From Flavobacterium daemonense (GTDB taxonomy: Bacteria > Bacteroidota > Bacteroidia > Flavobacteriales > Flavobacteriaceae), in NCBI RefSeq assembly GCF_007341385.1, contig NZ_VJYD01000011.1, forward strand, positions 62,001 to 126,000: a DNA stretch of 64,000 bases. The letters run 5' to 3'. The notes below the pieces were generated by a model. It ran no database searches and was not told where the DNA came from. It worked only from the letters and a program-made list of their open reading frames with translations. This document shows, in pieces, positions 53,563-62,093 of the stretch. The position numbers and the translations under genes are program-made. Each line of letters begins with the position of its first letter. Position 1 is the first letter of the stretch.

Positions 53563-55191
53563 TTATTTGGGGAAATAGATCCAAAAAGTTGTTCCTTCTC
53601 CTGGAAAACTTGTAAAATTAATAATGCCTTGATGGTTTTCAATAATACGCTTGCATAAGGCCAGTCCAATACCATTCCCGCTGTACTGATCTCTTTGATG
53701 CAGACGCTGGAACATATCAAAAATGCGGCCTGAATATTCACTATCCATCCCAATTCCATTATCTTCAATTGAAATTACATGAAAATTGCCTGAGGGGGCT
53801 GCAGGATCAAAAGTTGTGTCGCTTTGAGCTGAAATTATACGTGAAGATATATTTACTGTTGGCTGTGCTGAATTAAATTTTAATGCATTATTTATTAAAT
53901 TATAAAACAGCTGTCGCAGTTGCGTATCAATTCCATTTATAGTTGGCAGTGGACTTATATTTACAATAGCTTTTTTTTCTTCTATAATAAGACTCAGATC
54001 GTCTAAGGTTTGAACGGCAATATCATCTAGACCAACCTTTGCTGCAAAATTATTGTGATTATTGACACGTGAATAATTAAGTACATCTGAAATTAAATTA
54101 GATAATCTGCCGGCAGCCAAAGTAATTTTATCAAAATAATAAAGCGTTTTTTGCTGCTCGGTCAAATGTTCTGCTGCCCTTGAAATCATAATCATAATTT
54201 TCCGCAGCGGTTCCTGAAGATCATGGCTTGTTATAAAAGCAAACTGTTCAAGTTCCTTATTTTTAAATTTGAGTTTTGAGTTTGCACTTTCCAGTTCAAG
54301 CTGGATCTTTCGAAGTTCTGAATTATCCTTCAAAGCTTCAACAATCATTTTCTGGGCATTATTATTTACAAAATAAATAAGCCAGCTGCCAATAGAGCCG
54401 TCTTCAGACTTATTAGGCATAATGGAAATGTTATGCCAGATATAAGCATCGTCTTTTTTAATACGAATATCGGCAGAAAATTCTACTTTGTTTTTTTTTG
54501 CATAATTCCATCCCTCAATAATTAGATGTACATCATCATAATGTATAAATGTTTCGAGGCTTTTTTTATCAAAAACAACTAAAGGAACTTTTAGATGTAT
54601 TCGAAATGCATTATTTGCTAAAAGTACATTGTTTCGGTCGCTGACAATACAGATTAAAACAGGAATTGTATCGACCAGAGTTCTATATCGGTTTTCACTT
54701 TCTCCCAGCTTTTCTGAAAGTGCCACAAGCTCAATATTCTTTTTTCTGATTTCATCATAAGCAGAGATCGGCGGTTCATATTTAAAGTAATCAACCAGAG
54801 TATTTATTTTTGCATCTGAAAGAAGTCCCGGTGAAGGCACCTGATGGCTTAAAGTTGTTATTGATTGGTTATCGGTATAATTGTATTCTATATTACCCGA
54901 TATTTTGGCAGCATATTTATAAGCTTCGGGGTTGCACTTTTTAAGATCGACTTTATCGGTAAGGACGGCCAATATTTCCTTATAGCTGGCTCTGATGATA
55001 TTGATTCCCAATACCAGCACAGAATTTTTTCCGTTAGCAATGGAGCATCTTGCCACTTCTGAAACTGCCGTCGAAAATCGGGTCTGGGCCGGAAGAGGCA
55101 TCCCGCACATTTCGGCAATTTTCATTGAACGCTTGTGTGCAAGTATGAGATCCATTTCATTGTCAAGATTAATTTTTACAATTTCCTTCAT
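53563..55191 (-). CDS. Histidine kinase with RsbT-like N-terminal domain and PAS
   Basis: The 542-residue cytoplasmic protein has an N-terminal anti-sigma/HATPase-like domain (about 1-100; FSTAVSEVARCSIANGKNS). A PAS domain (about 165-285; ENRYRTLVDTIPVLICIVSD), a coiled coil, HisKA (FAFITSHDLQEPLRK, His) and HATPase (SIEDNGIGMDSEYSG; GNGIGLALCKRI) follow. There is no transmembrane helix, so it probably receives its signal from the stressosome proteins. It ends the rsbRST operon, 6 bp after the phosphatase gene. The response-regulator partner is not in this window. Confidence 0.85.
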   Translation of the reverse strand: MKEIVKINLDNEMDLILAHKRSMKIAEMCGMPLPAQTRFSTAVSEVARCSIANGKNSVLVLGINIIRASYKEILAVLTDKVDLKKCNPEAYKYAAKISGNIEYNYTDNQSITTLSHQVPSPGLLSDAKINTLVDYFKYEPPISAYDEIRKKNIELVALSEKLGESENRYRTLVDTIPVLICIVSDRNNVLLANNAFRIHLKVPLVVFDKKSLETFIHYDDVHLIIEGWNYAKKNKVEFSADIRIKKDDAYIWHNISIMPNKSEDGSIGSWLIYFVNNNAQKMIVEALKDNSELRKIQLELESANSKLKFKNKELEQFAFITSHDLQEPLRKIMIMISRAAEHLTEQQKTLYYFDKITLAAGRLSNLISDVLNYSRVNNHNNFAAKVGLDDIAVQTLDDLSLIIEEKKAIVNISPLPTINGIDTQLRQLFYNLINNALKFNSAQPTVNISSRIISAQSDTTFDPAAPSGNFHVISIEDNGIGMDSEYSGRIFDMFQRLHQRDQYSGNGIGLALCKRIIENHQGIINFTSFPGEGTTFWIYFPK

Positions 55192-55197
55192 AAAGCC

Positions 55198-56211
55198 TTA
55201 AATTATTTTTCCAACCAAAATTGTAGCATCATCGGTTCCCCTTACATTGTCTTTATACAATGCAGAAGCGATAATACCCGGACTTTGCTTAATTATAGAA
55301 TTGAGTTCACTTAAATTCCATCTGGTTCTGAGTCCGTCACTATGCATCACAATGACCTGATGTTTTTGGTATGGAACAACAGTGCTGTTTATGGTGCGGG
55401 GGATATTATGTCCTATTATGCCATTGTATGGCGTGTAGGTTTTGTTATCAAGCCCACTATAGATTCGCGTATTGATATTGCCTATTCCGCAGATATTCCA
55501 GCTCTGAGTTTCATAATCAACAGATGCAATAGTAGCAACCAGTCCCCTGCTCTTTTTAACGTAATCATGAACATATCGCAACATAGCCACGGGATGGCTT
55601 TCAGTACATTGTTTAAAAGCTCTTATTGCCTGTCCGACCGCTTCATGTGCGTTTGCTCCGTGACCTAGCCCATCGCCAACAAAAATCTGAAAACCTTTTT
55701 TGGAATGCTTAATATGATATCCATCACCACATAATCGTTCTCCCGGATAATTTACACTTATTGCTGAAAAATCTAATCCAGTACTGGATGCCGAGATTGG
55801 ATGATCAGCTTTATCACAGATTTTTACATACTGGACAGTTCCCCATCCTCGCATGGAATAAATCTGAAAATCATTGCTTAATCTTTTGATGGCGCCTATC
55901 CCATGTCCCAGTGTGCTGGAAGTCGAATAGCCATCATTCATTATCTTGGCTATATTGTCAATGCCAATTCCCTTGTCGAGACAATATATTTCTATTTCAT
56001 TGAAGCTTCCGTTATGATTTGCACGGTAAAGCAGTTCTCCGCCATTAGCATATTTAATAAGATTAGAAGTAAGTTCTGCAACAATAATATCTGTTTCAGC
56101 GGCTCGGTGAGGTTTAAAACCCAACTGTAGCGCCAAGTTATGTATCTCTCTTTTGATGAATGCAATTAGGCTTCTGTCATCAATTTTGTAAACGGAAAAA
56201 GTATTATCCAT
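55198..56211 (-). CDS. ATPase-PP2C (SpoIIE) fusion phosphatase of the Rsb operon
   Basis: The 337-residue protein combines an RsbW/RsbT-like HATPase (about 1-130; DIIVAELTSNLIKYANGG, DKGIGIDNIAKI, GHGIGAIKRL) with a SpoIIE/RsbX-like PP2C phosphatase (about 145-337). Metal sites are in GDGYHIKH and FVGDGLGHGANAHEA, MHSDGLRTRW and GTDDATILVG. RsbX dephosphorylates stressosome proteins and resets them. It overlaps the rsbT stop by 8 bp and precedes the kinase by 6 bp. The fused kinase-like half is unlike the plain RsbX of Bacillus. Confidence 0.87.
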   Translation of the reverse strand: MDNTFSVYKIDDRSLIAFIKREIHNLALQLGFKPHRAAETDIIVAELTSNLIKYANGGELLYRANHNGSFNEIEIYCLDKGIGIDNIAKIMNDGYSTSSTLGHGIGAIKRLSNDFQIYSMRGWGTVQYVKICDKADHPISASSTGLDFSAISVNYPGERLCGDGYHIKHSKKGFQIFVGDGLGHGANAHEAVGQAIRAFKQCTESHPVAMLRYVHDYVKKSRGLVATIASVDYETQSWNICGIGNINTRIYSGLDNKTYTPYNGIIGHNIPRTINSTVVPYQKHQVIVMHSDGLRTRWNLSELNSIIKQSPGIIASALYKDNVRGTDDATILVGKII

Positions 56212-56617
56212 TTTTCCATTTTATTATGGTCACAGTTGTACCGTTTCCCAATTCTGTTTGTATATCAAATTCATTCACCAGCCTTTTTGTTCCCGGCAGG
56301 CCAAGGCCCAGGCTTTTTCCGGTGCTGTAACCATCCTTCATCGCAAGCGAAATGTCTTTTATTCCTGGCCCATTATCGATAAAGGTTACACGTACACCTT
56401 GATCACGTCCGTTGCTTACTGATTCTATGATGACTTTTCCTCCGCCACCATATTTCAAAAGATTGCGGACAAGTTCGCTTGTGGCGGTAATTAGTTTGGT
56501 TTGATTTAAAATGCTCATTCCAATCTTTACGCCATATTCCTTTACGCGGTTACGCAAAGGAACTACATCCTGCTCTTTTACTATAAGCAGTTCTTCTTTA
56601 CTGGTTGCTGTCGTCAT
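56204..56617 (-). CDS. rsbT: RsbT-like anti-sigma-type serine/threonine kinase
   Basis: I prefer the ATG at 56617 (137 residues) to upstream starts. It follows GAGGAG by 8 bases, gives the usual RsbT length and overlaps rsbS by 20 bp. The product has the Bergerat ATP site: TATSELVRNLLKYGGGG, VTFIDNGPGIKDISLAMKDG and SLGLGLPGTKRLVNEF. RsbT phosphorylates RsbR and RsbS of the stressosome and, when released, activates a downstream phosphatase. Here the adjacent ATPase-PP2C protein or the histidine kinase may receive the signal. Confidence 0.9.
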   Translation of the reverse strand: MTTATSKEELLIVKEQDVVPLRNRVKEYGVKIGMSILNQTKLITATSELVRNLLKYGGGGKVIIESVSNGRDQGVRVTFIDNGPGIKDISLAMKDGYSTGKSLGLGLPGTKRLVNEFDIQTELGNGTTVTIIKWKNG

Positions 56618-57002
56618 ACGTCTGCTCCTCGTTATCGCCATTGTACATTTTCGCGCGAAGCAAATCCATGCCTTTTTCAACATTCAAGGCACTTATAACA
56701 CCGTTTAAAGATAAACCAAGTTCAACTAGTGTAATAGCTACCGCAGGCTGCATGCCAACTACCACCGTTTGTGCATCCATAATTTTTGACATAACGGCAA
56801 TATTCCCTAAAATCCTTCCCATAAAGGAATCAATAATAGAAACCGCAGATATATCAATCAAGACACCCTTTGAGTTATTTTTGTTTATAGTATTTATTAA
56901 ATCAGATTCAAGATTTTCAGCCAATTGGTCATACAGATCCACCTGTATAGTGACAAGCAGAAAATCTCCCATCTTGAGTATAGGAATTCTTTCCATGTTC
57001 AA
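56598..57002 (-). CDS. rsbS: RsbS stressosome scaffold protein
   Basis: This 134-residue single STAS-domain protein has the stretch VLIDISAVSIIDSFMGRIL with the conserved phosphorylatable Ser at residue 59, as in Bacillus RsbS. PAVAITLVELGLSLNGVISAL ends the domain. It assembles with RsbR into the cytoplasmic stressosome that holds RsbT. It begins 13 bp after the rsbR stop and overlaps rsbT. A start two codons downstream (Met3) is an alternative. Confidence 0.92.
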   Translation of the reverse strand: MNMERIPILKMGDFLLVTIQVDLYDQLAENLESDLINTINKNNSKGVLIDISAVSIIDSFMGRILGNIAVMSKIMDAQTVVVGMQPAVAITLVELGLSLNGVISALNVEKGMDLLRAKMYNGDNEEQTYDDSNQ

Positions 57003-57015
57003 TAATCTAAATTCG

Positions 57016-57843
57016 TTATTTTCTCTTTACGACAGTAAGCTGCAGCATGTCAAAAGCTGTCTGAAGTGCGCTTGCCAATGATGCTTTGGTAATGATTCCT
57101 GTAAGATCTATTCCAAGATGCACTACAGTCTGCGCAATTTCAGGACGAATACCGCTGATAATACATTCTGCCCCCATTAATCTGGTTGCGCTTACTGTTT
57201 TTATTAAATGCTGCGCCACTAATGAATCTACCGCCGGCACACCTGAAATATCAAGTATAGCAATAGAGCTTCCTGTATCAACAATCTGTTGCAGAAGATT
57301 TTCCATAACAACCTGTGTTCTGGAACTGTCCAGCGTCCCAATAATCGGAAGTGCCACTACACCATCCCAAACTCTTATGACTGGAGTAGAAATTTCACTG
57401 ATCTCATCAATCTGTCTCGAAATAACATCTTCCCGCCCTTTCATATACGATTCAAAAGTCAAGATAGCCATATTGTCCAAAATAGTGCTCAACTGTAAGT
57501 TTGCGGTATATAATTTTGAAGGATCAGATTCTACTTCTGAAAGGATTTTTGAGGCAGCCTCTTTAAAGGCGATCAAATATTGGGCATTTTCGCGAGGAGA
57601 AAAACCACGTCTTCCTCTAGAACTTGAAATTCCGATCAGCAGATCGTGGACCTTTTCCAATTCATCTGAATCAGTATTTCCATTTGAATAGTGCAAGGCG
57701 TCTAGTAAAAGAGCTGCAAATTCTTTTGATTCTTCTTCTTCTGTAGCCCCGTCAGTAGAACCATTTGCTTGTAAAAGTTGCGACCATGTGGTCAATAATT
57801 TGTTTTGGTGCTCTTTCAAGCTTGCCAGGAGGTTGTTTTGCAT
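57016..57843 (-). CDS. rsbR: RsbR stressosome sensor/scaffold protein
   Basis: The 275-residue protein has a variable helical N-terminal sensor (about 1-145; no heme or flavin motif visible) and a C-terminal STAS domain (about 160-270). LPIIGTLDSSRTQ, LDISGVPAVDSLVAQHLIKT and GIRPEIAQTVVHLGIDLTGI are near-diagnostic of RsbR. The second phosphosite Thr (in AQT) is present, but the first, Thr in Bacillus RsbRA (VVDT), is Ser here (AVDS). It is the first gene of the operon rsbR-rsbS-rsbT-phosphatase-kinase. The sensed stress is unknown. Confidence 0.92.
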   Translation of the reverse strand: MQNNLLASLKEHQNKLLTTWSQLLQANGSTDGATEEEESKEFAALLLDALHYSNGNTDSDELEKVHDLLIGISSSRGRRGFSPRENAQYLIAFKEAASKILSEVESDPSKLYTANLQLSTILDNMAILTFESYMKGREDVISRQIDEISEISTPVIRVWDGVVALPIIGTLDSSRTQVVMENLLQQIVDTGSSIAILDISGVPAVDSLVAQHLIKTVSATRLMGAECIISGIRPEIAQTVVHLGIDLTGIITKASLASALQTAFDMLQLTVVKRK

Positions 57844-58049
57844 CTGTTGTGATATTTGGAATTCTAGTAAATGTAGGCAATTAATTGTACTAAATTCCTG
57901 AATTCAGAAAATACCTGCAAAATAATGCATTGGAAACTCTTTTTATTCAGGAAATAATAAAAGGACTACAATAAAAAATTTCGATACTAAAAATTATACT
58001 AGAAAAATTAATTAACAATTTTAATTATGATGAACCTAAGTTTCTTCCC

Positions 58050-58706
58050 TTATTCTCCGGTCTGCATATGCGGAGCATCTACAGGCTTAGATTGAGAAGA
58101 GCCTATTTGTCTCAGATAAATGGAAAAAATGACTATAGCAAATACGGACAGAAATTCGCTCTGCCAGTTCTGGAAAGACTCAAACCAAAACCGGGAATCT
58201 CCAATATATGCCGAAGCAGTTTCAAGAGGCAAACCTTTTAATACCAATTGCTCGTTTTCATCTTTTAAGCTTCCGTAAAAATGTGCTGCCAGGGAAAGAA
58301 AAAACAATAAAAACAAGGCGATACTTAGAGAATGCTTGTATAAGGATAATATCCATCCGCCTTTTTTAACCGGCCATGGAGCACCTTCCCTTTGAGGCGA
58401 TGGCTCTCTGTCAACTCCTTCTTCTTTGTCCAGATCTTTTGATTCTGAAGAACCTTTCTGCTGCAAAAAAATAGTCAGTACGACCAACAAACCCATTTGA
58501 AGAAATTCACTTTCCCAATTCTCGAAAGTTGATTCAATGAAATGTCCGGTAGAGAAATAAGAAAACAGACTGATTTGCGATGTACCTTCTTCCATGAGGT
58601 CTTTATTGTGTTCTACAAATCCAAATAAGATCTGTCCCGCAAAAGAGCCGACAAACAATAGAAAAAAACAAATTGAAAGCCCATTATTGCGTATAAAAAT
58701 TTTCAT
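58050..58706 (-). CDS. DUF6766-type membrane protein with internal duplication
   Basis: The 218-residue protein has four hydrophobic segments arranged as two similar halves. HFIESTFENWESEFLQMGLL...FLQQKGSSESK (about 53-90) is repeated as FWFESFQNWQSEFLSVFAIV...YLRQIGSSQSK (about 172-208). A charged cytoplasmic linker rich in Glu, Asp and Lys joins them. This matches the DUF6766 family, of unknown function but common in stress gene neighbourhoods. It stands between the stressosome operon and the catalase gene. It is an inner-membrane protein. Confidence 0.78.
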   Translation of the reverse strand: MKIFIRNNGLSICFFLLFVGSFAGQILFGFVEHNKDLMEEGTSQISLFSYFSTGHFIESTFENWESEFLQMGLLVVLTIFLQQKGSSESKDLDKEEGVDREPSPQREGAPWPVKKGGWILSLYKHSLSIALFLLFFLSLAAHFYGSLKDENEQLVLKGLPLETASAYIGDSRFWFESFQNWQSEFLSVFAIVIFSIYLRQIGSSQSKPVDAPHMQTGE

Positions 58707-59073
58707 ATATTTTATTGTAAAACATTAATCCTCCCCTCTTGTCATGCTATCCAATTTAATTAATGTAAACACCTATTTTCCACACTAAAGCAGGACAATT
58801 GTTCGGAAACTAAAAGTAACACAGCCAGTGCTGAAGTCTTTTACATGATTATTTTATTTTATTACATTATTCCCCCCTTAATAAAAGCAAATTAAACACT
58901 GTATATCAACAACTTAAACTTCTAAATTGTGTAATAAGGAATTGAAATTATGTAACTGAAAACGCTACAGTAAGGGTAAATTTGAAATGCCTGAAAAATA
59001 AACTGCAGTTTTCGTCTGCTGGATTATTCACTTTGCCTTCAGGTCCTATTTTTAACCCATAATACTACTTCAT
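58707..59073. promoter_or_regulatory. 367-bp divergent region between DUF6766 and catalase genes
   Basis: No gene was found. It must contain the promoters of both the membrane-protein gene (minus) and katE (plus). I could not identify a clear OxyR-like or -33/-7 pair. GCGAAAACTGCAG-type palindromic fragments near 59000 are too weak to annotate. Confidence 0.4.
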
Positions 59074-61215
59074 ATGAAAAATTTGCAGGATGAGAAGCAG
59101 CGTGATCTGCTTATCAACAAATCAGACGGCACCAATAAATTTTTGACCACCGATCAAGGAGTCAGAATCAACGACGACAATAATTCCCTAAAAGCCGGGG
59201 AAAGAGGTCCTTCATTACTTGAAGATTTTATTCTAAGGGAAAAAATAACACATTTCGACCATGAAAGAATTCCGGAACGAATCGTGCATGCAAGAGGTTC
59301 TGGTGCACATGGCTTTTTTGAAGTCACTAACCCCATACCAGAATTGACCAAAGCTGGTTTTCTTCAGGAAAAAGGCCTTAAGACACCTGTTTTTACAAGG
59401 TTTTCAACAGTAGCAGGCTCTCGTGGCTCTACAGATCTTGCGCGTGATGTACGTGGCTTCTCGGTTAAATTTTACACGCAGGAAGGAATTTATGACCTTG
59501 TTGGAAATAATGTTCCCGTATTTTTTATTCAGGACGCCTCAAAATTTCCGGATCTTATCCATGCCGTTAAGCCTGAACCTCATAACGAAATTCCGCAGGC
59601 TGCATCTGCTCATGATACTTTTTGGGATTTTATTTCACTGATGCCGGAATCCATGCACATGATTATGTGGGCAATGTCTGATCGCGCTATTCCAAGAAGC
59701 TATCGTATGATGGAGGGTTTCGGCGTGCATACTTTCAGATTGATTAATGAAACTGGCGAATCTGTATTTGTAAAATTTCACTGGAAACCCAAATTAGGAA
59801 CTCATGCTGTTGCTTGGGATGAAGCACAAAAAATTTCAGGAAAAAATCCAGATTTTCATAGACAGGATCTTTGGGAAGCTATTGAAGGAGGAAATTTTCC
59901 AGAATGGGAATTAGGCGTACAGATCATTCCATCAGAGGATGAAAATAAATACGAATTTGATCTGCTGGATCCAACGAAATTAGTACCAGAAGAACTTGTT
60001 CCAGTCACAATCATTGGCAGAATGGTTTTGAACAAGAATCCTGACAACTTTTTTGCAGAAACGGAGCAGATTGCTTTCCACCCCGGTCATGTAGTTCCAG
60101 GCATCGATTTCTCAAATGATCCACTGTTGCAAGGCAGACTATTTTCATATACTGATACACAGCTTTCAAGATTAGGAAGTCCAAACTTTCATGAAATCCC
60201 AATTAATCGCAGTGTCGCACCTGTACATAACAATCAGCGCGACGGGCATATGCGCCAGGAAATCAACACCGGCAGAGTTAGTTATCACCCAAATTCTCTC
60301 GGCGTAGGCTGTCCCTATCAGGCTAAAATTGCCGAAGGCGGTTTCTCCAGTTTTAATGAACGAATCGATGCGTATAAAATACGAGAAAGAAGCGAAAGCT
60401 TTAATGATCATTTCGGACAGGCTAAATTATTTTTTAACAGTCAGACTTCTGCTGAAAAAAGCCATATTGTCAAAGCGCTTCGTTTTGAATTAGGAAAAGT
60501 TGAAACTACAGCCATAAGATTGAGAATGCTGGGACTTTTATCGCAAGTAGACAAAGAACTAGCCGAAAAAGTTGCCGTTGGTCTTGGAGCAAAAGTTCCG
60601 GATGTTTTAGAAAGACCGCTGAACCATGGTGTTTCTCCTGAAAATGAAAATGGAAAACAGGAATCAAAAACCACAGAACAATCTGTTAAGTCATCTGATG
60701 CACTGAGTATGCTTAAAAACCCGACAAACTCTCCAACAATTGCATCGAGGAAAGTGGCAATTATATGTGCCGACGGCGTTTCTGAAGCTGCAGTATCCAA
60801 CATGAAAAAAGCATTGATGAAAGAAGATGCCAAAGGTCTGATCATAGCACCGCATTTGGGTGCAGTCATTTCGGATAATGATGGCGAAATTCATGCCGAT
60901 TTCAGTTTTCTTACAGCATCATCTGTATTGTTTGATGCTGTTTATATTCCAGACGGGCTTGGATTAAATGTCCTTGCAGAAAGCGATGAAGTAAACGAAT
61001 TTTTAAATGATGCTTACAAGCACTGCAAGGTAATCGGAGCAGACGGAAGATCTGTTGCCCTATTAAGTGCCGCAAATTTTGCTCCTAAAATCACAAACGA
61101 TGATAAAGGGCTTATTGTTGCCAAAGAAGTAGGAACCGAAAAATTTGCCAACGACTTTATAAGCGCAATGGAAAAACACAGATTTTGGGAACGTGAACCA
61201 AACTTATACAATTAA
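59074..61215 (+). CDS. katE: Large-subunit monofunctional catalase (KatE/HPII class)
   Basis: The 713-residue protein is HPII length. The catalytic His lies in RIVHARGSGAHGFFEVT (about 70), Asn in DLVGNNVPVFFIQDA (about 145), and the proximal heme Tyr in RLFSYTDTQLSRLGSPN (about 358). A flavodoxin/DJ-1-like C-terminal domain (about 560-700; KVAIICADGVSEAAVSNMKK) is present, as in HPII. It destroys hydrogen peroxide in the cytoplasm. It is followed after 18 bp by the DUF892 gene and probably cotranscribed. The neighbouring stressosome operon suggests a stress-response role. Confidence 0.96.
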   Translation: MKNLQDEKQRDLLINKSDGTNKFLTTDQGVRINDDNNSLKAGERGPSLLEDFILREKITHFDHERIPERIVHARGSGAHGFFEVTNPIPELTKAGFLQEKGLKTPVFTRFSTVAGSRGSTDLARDVRGFSVKFYTQEGIYDLVGNNVPVFFIQDASKFPDLIHAVKPEPHNEIPQAASAHDTFWDFISLMPESMHMIMWAMSDRAIPRSYRMMEGFGVHTFRLINETGESVFVKFHWKPKLGTHAVAWDEAQKISGKNPDFHRQDLWEAIEGGNFPEWELGVQIIPSEDENKYEFDLLDPTKLVPEELVPVTIIGRMVLNKNPDNFFAETEQIAFHPGHVVPGIDFSNDPLLQGRLFSYTDTQLSRLGSPNFHEIPINRSVAPVHNNQRDGHMRQEINTGRVSYHPNSLGVGCPYQAKIAEGGFSSFNERIDAYKIRERSESFNDHFGQAKLFFNSQTSAEKSHIVKALRFELGKVETTAIRLRMLGLLSQVDKELAEKVAVGLGAKVPDVLERPLNHGVSPENENGKQESKTTEQSVKSSDALSMLKNPTNSPTIASRKVAIICADGVSEAAVSNMKKALMKEDAKGLIIAPHLGAVISDNDGEIHADFSFLTASSVLFDAVYIPDGLGLNVLAESDEVNEFLNDAYKHCKVIGADGRSVALLSAANFAPKITNDDKGLIVAKEVGTEKFANDFISAMEKHRFWEREPNLYN

Positions 61216-61233
61216 AATTTAAAAAATGGAATT

Positions 61234-61803
61234 ATGAAAAATTCAGAAAAAACGAATGATATTAAAACTGCAGACAAAAATACCAAACAGGAAATTGTAA
61301 AGCCTGTTGACGGCGCTGCATCAGAATTGAGAGCACTTTTTATTGACAGTCTTAAAGACATTTATTGGGCAGAAAATGCTCTGGTAGGTGCTTTGCCAAA
61401 AATGCAGGCCAATGCAAGTGATGCAAGCCTGGTTTCTGCGATTAAGGAACATCATGCAGTAACTCGGAGTCAAGTAACAAGACTTGAAAAAGTTTTTGAA
61501 TTGTTGGGCGAAAAAGCGGAAGGAAAGAAATGCGAGGCAATGGCAGGATTGCTTAAAGAAGGCGACAGTATTCTTGAAGAAACAGAACCTGGACCTGTTC
61601 GTGATGCAGGTATTATTGCTGCTTCACAAAAAATCGAGCATTATGAAATTGCGACGTATGGAACTCTGGCTGCTTTTGCGAAAACGCTCGGGGAAAACGA
61701 TGCTGCAAAATTGCTGACGCAGACACTTGCTGAGGAAAAAGAGGCAGACTGCTTGCTTAATGATGTTGCATTGAATGCAGTAAACATTGTAGCCGCTGAA
61801 TAA
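61234..61803 (+). CDS. DUF892 (YciE/YciF-type) ferritin-like stress protein
   Basis: The 189-residue protein has a charged N-terminal tail (about 1-35), then a four-helix ferritin-like fold with conserved Glu/His positions: LRALFIDSLKDIYWAENAL, AIKEHHAVTRSQVTRLEKVFE, QKIEHYEIATYGTLAAFAK and LAEEKEADCLLNDVA. DUF892 proteins are stress-induced in enterobacteria and soil bacteria and often sit with catalases. The function is unknown. It follows katE by 18 bp and is ended by a strong terminator. Confidence 0.88.
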   Translation: MKNSEKTNDIKTADKNTKQEIVKPVDGAASELRALFIDSLKDIYWAENALVGALPKMQANASDASLVSAIKEHHAVTRSQVTRLEKVFELLGEKAEGKKCEAMAGLLKEGDSILEETEPGPVRDAGIIAASQKIEHYEIATYGTLAAFAKTLGENDAAKLLTQTLAEEKEADCLLNDVALNAVNIVAAE

Positions 61804-61829
61804 CGGCTTCCTTATTGGACGATATATAA

Positions 61830-61860
61830 AAAATCTGCACTATTTGCAGATTTTTTTTTT
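61830..61860 (+). terminator. Intrinsic terminator after katE-DUF892
   Basis: The stem AAATCTGCA / TGCAGATTT with a 5-base loop is followed by ten T, 27 bp after the stop at 61803. Confidence 0.92.
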
Positions 61861-62093
61861 CACCATCTCAAAGATTGAATTACACATTGACTTTAAATAG
61901 AATTTACGAATATAAGTTGAATACAATTTATAGCAAGAAATTATATCATTAATCGTACCTAATGAAATCGGAGATTCCACCGATTCTGCCAAAAAAAGCC
62001 AAAGTTGCTTTTATAAAAGACATATATTGACTAGTTTGAAGGAATCTGTCTAAAAAGTTGCTGTTATTTCTGTGCTTGCTATTTCCGTTTTAT

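Noticed and set aside
56618..56683. Longer N terminus for RsbT
   Set aside because: It would overlap rsbS by 86 bp and exceed the family length, whereas the ATG at 56617 has a GAGGAG sequence before it.
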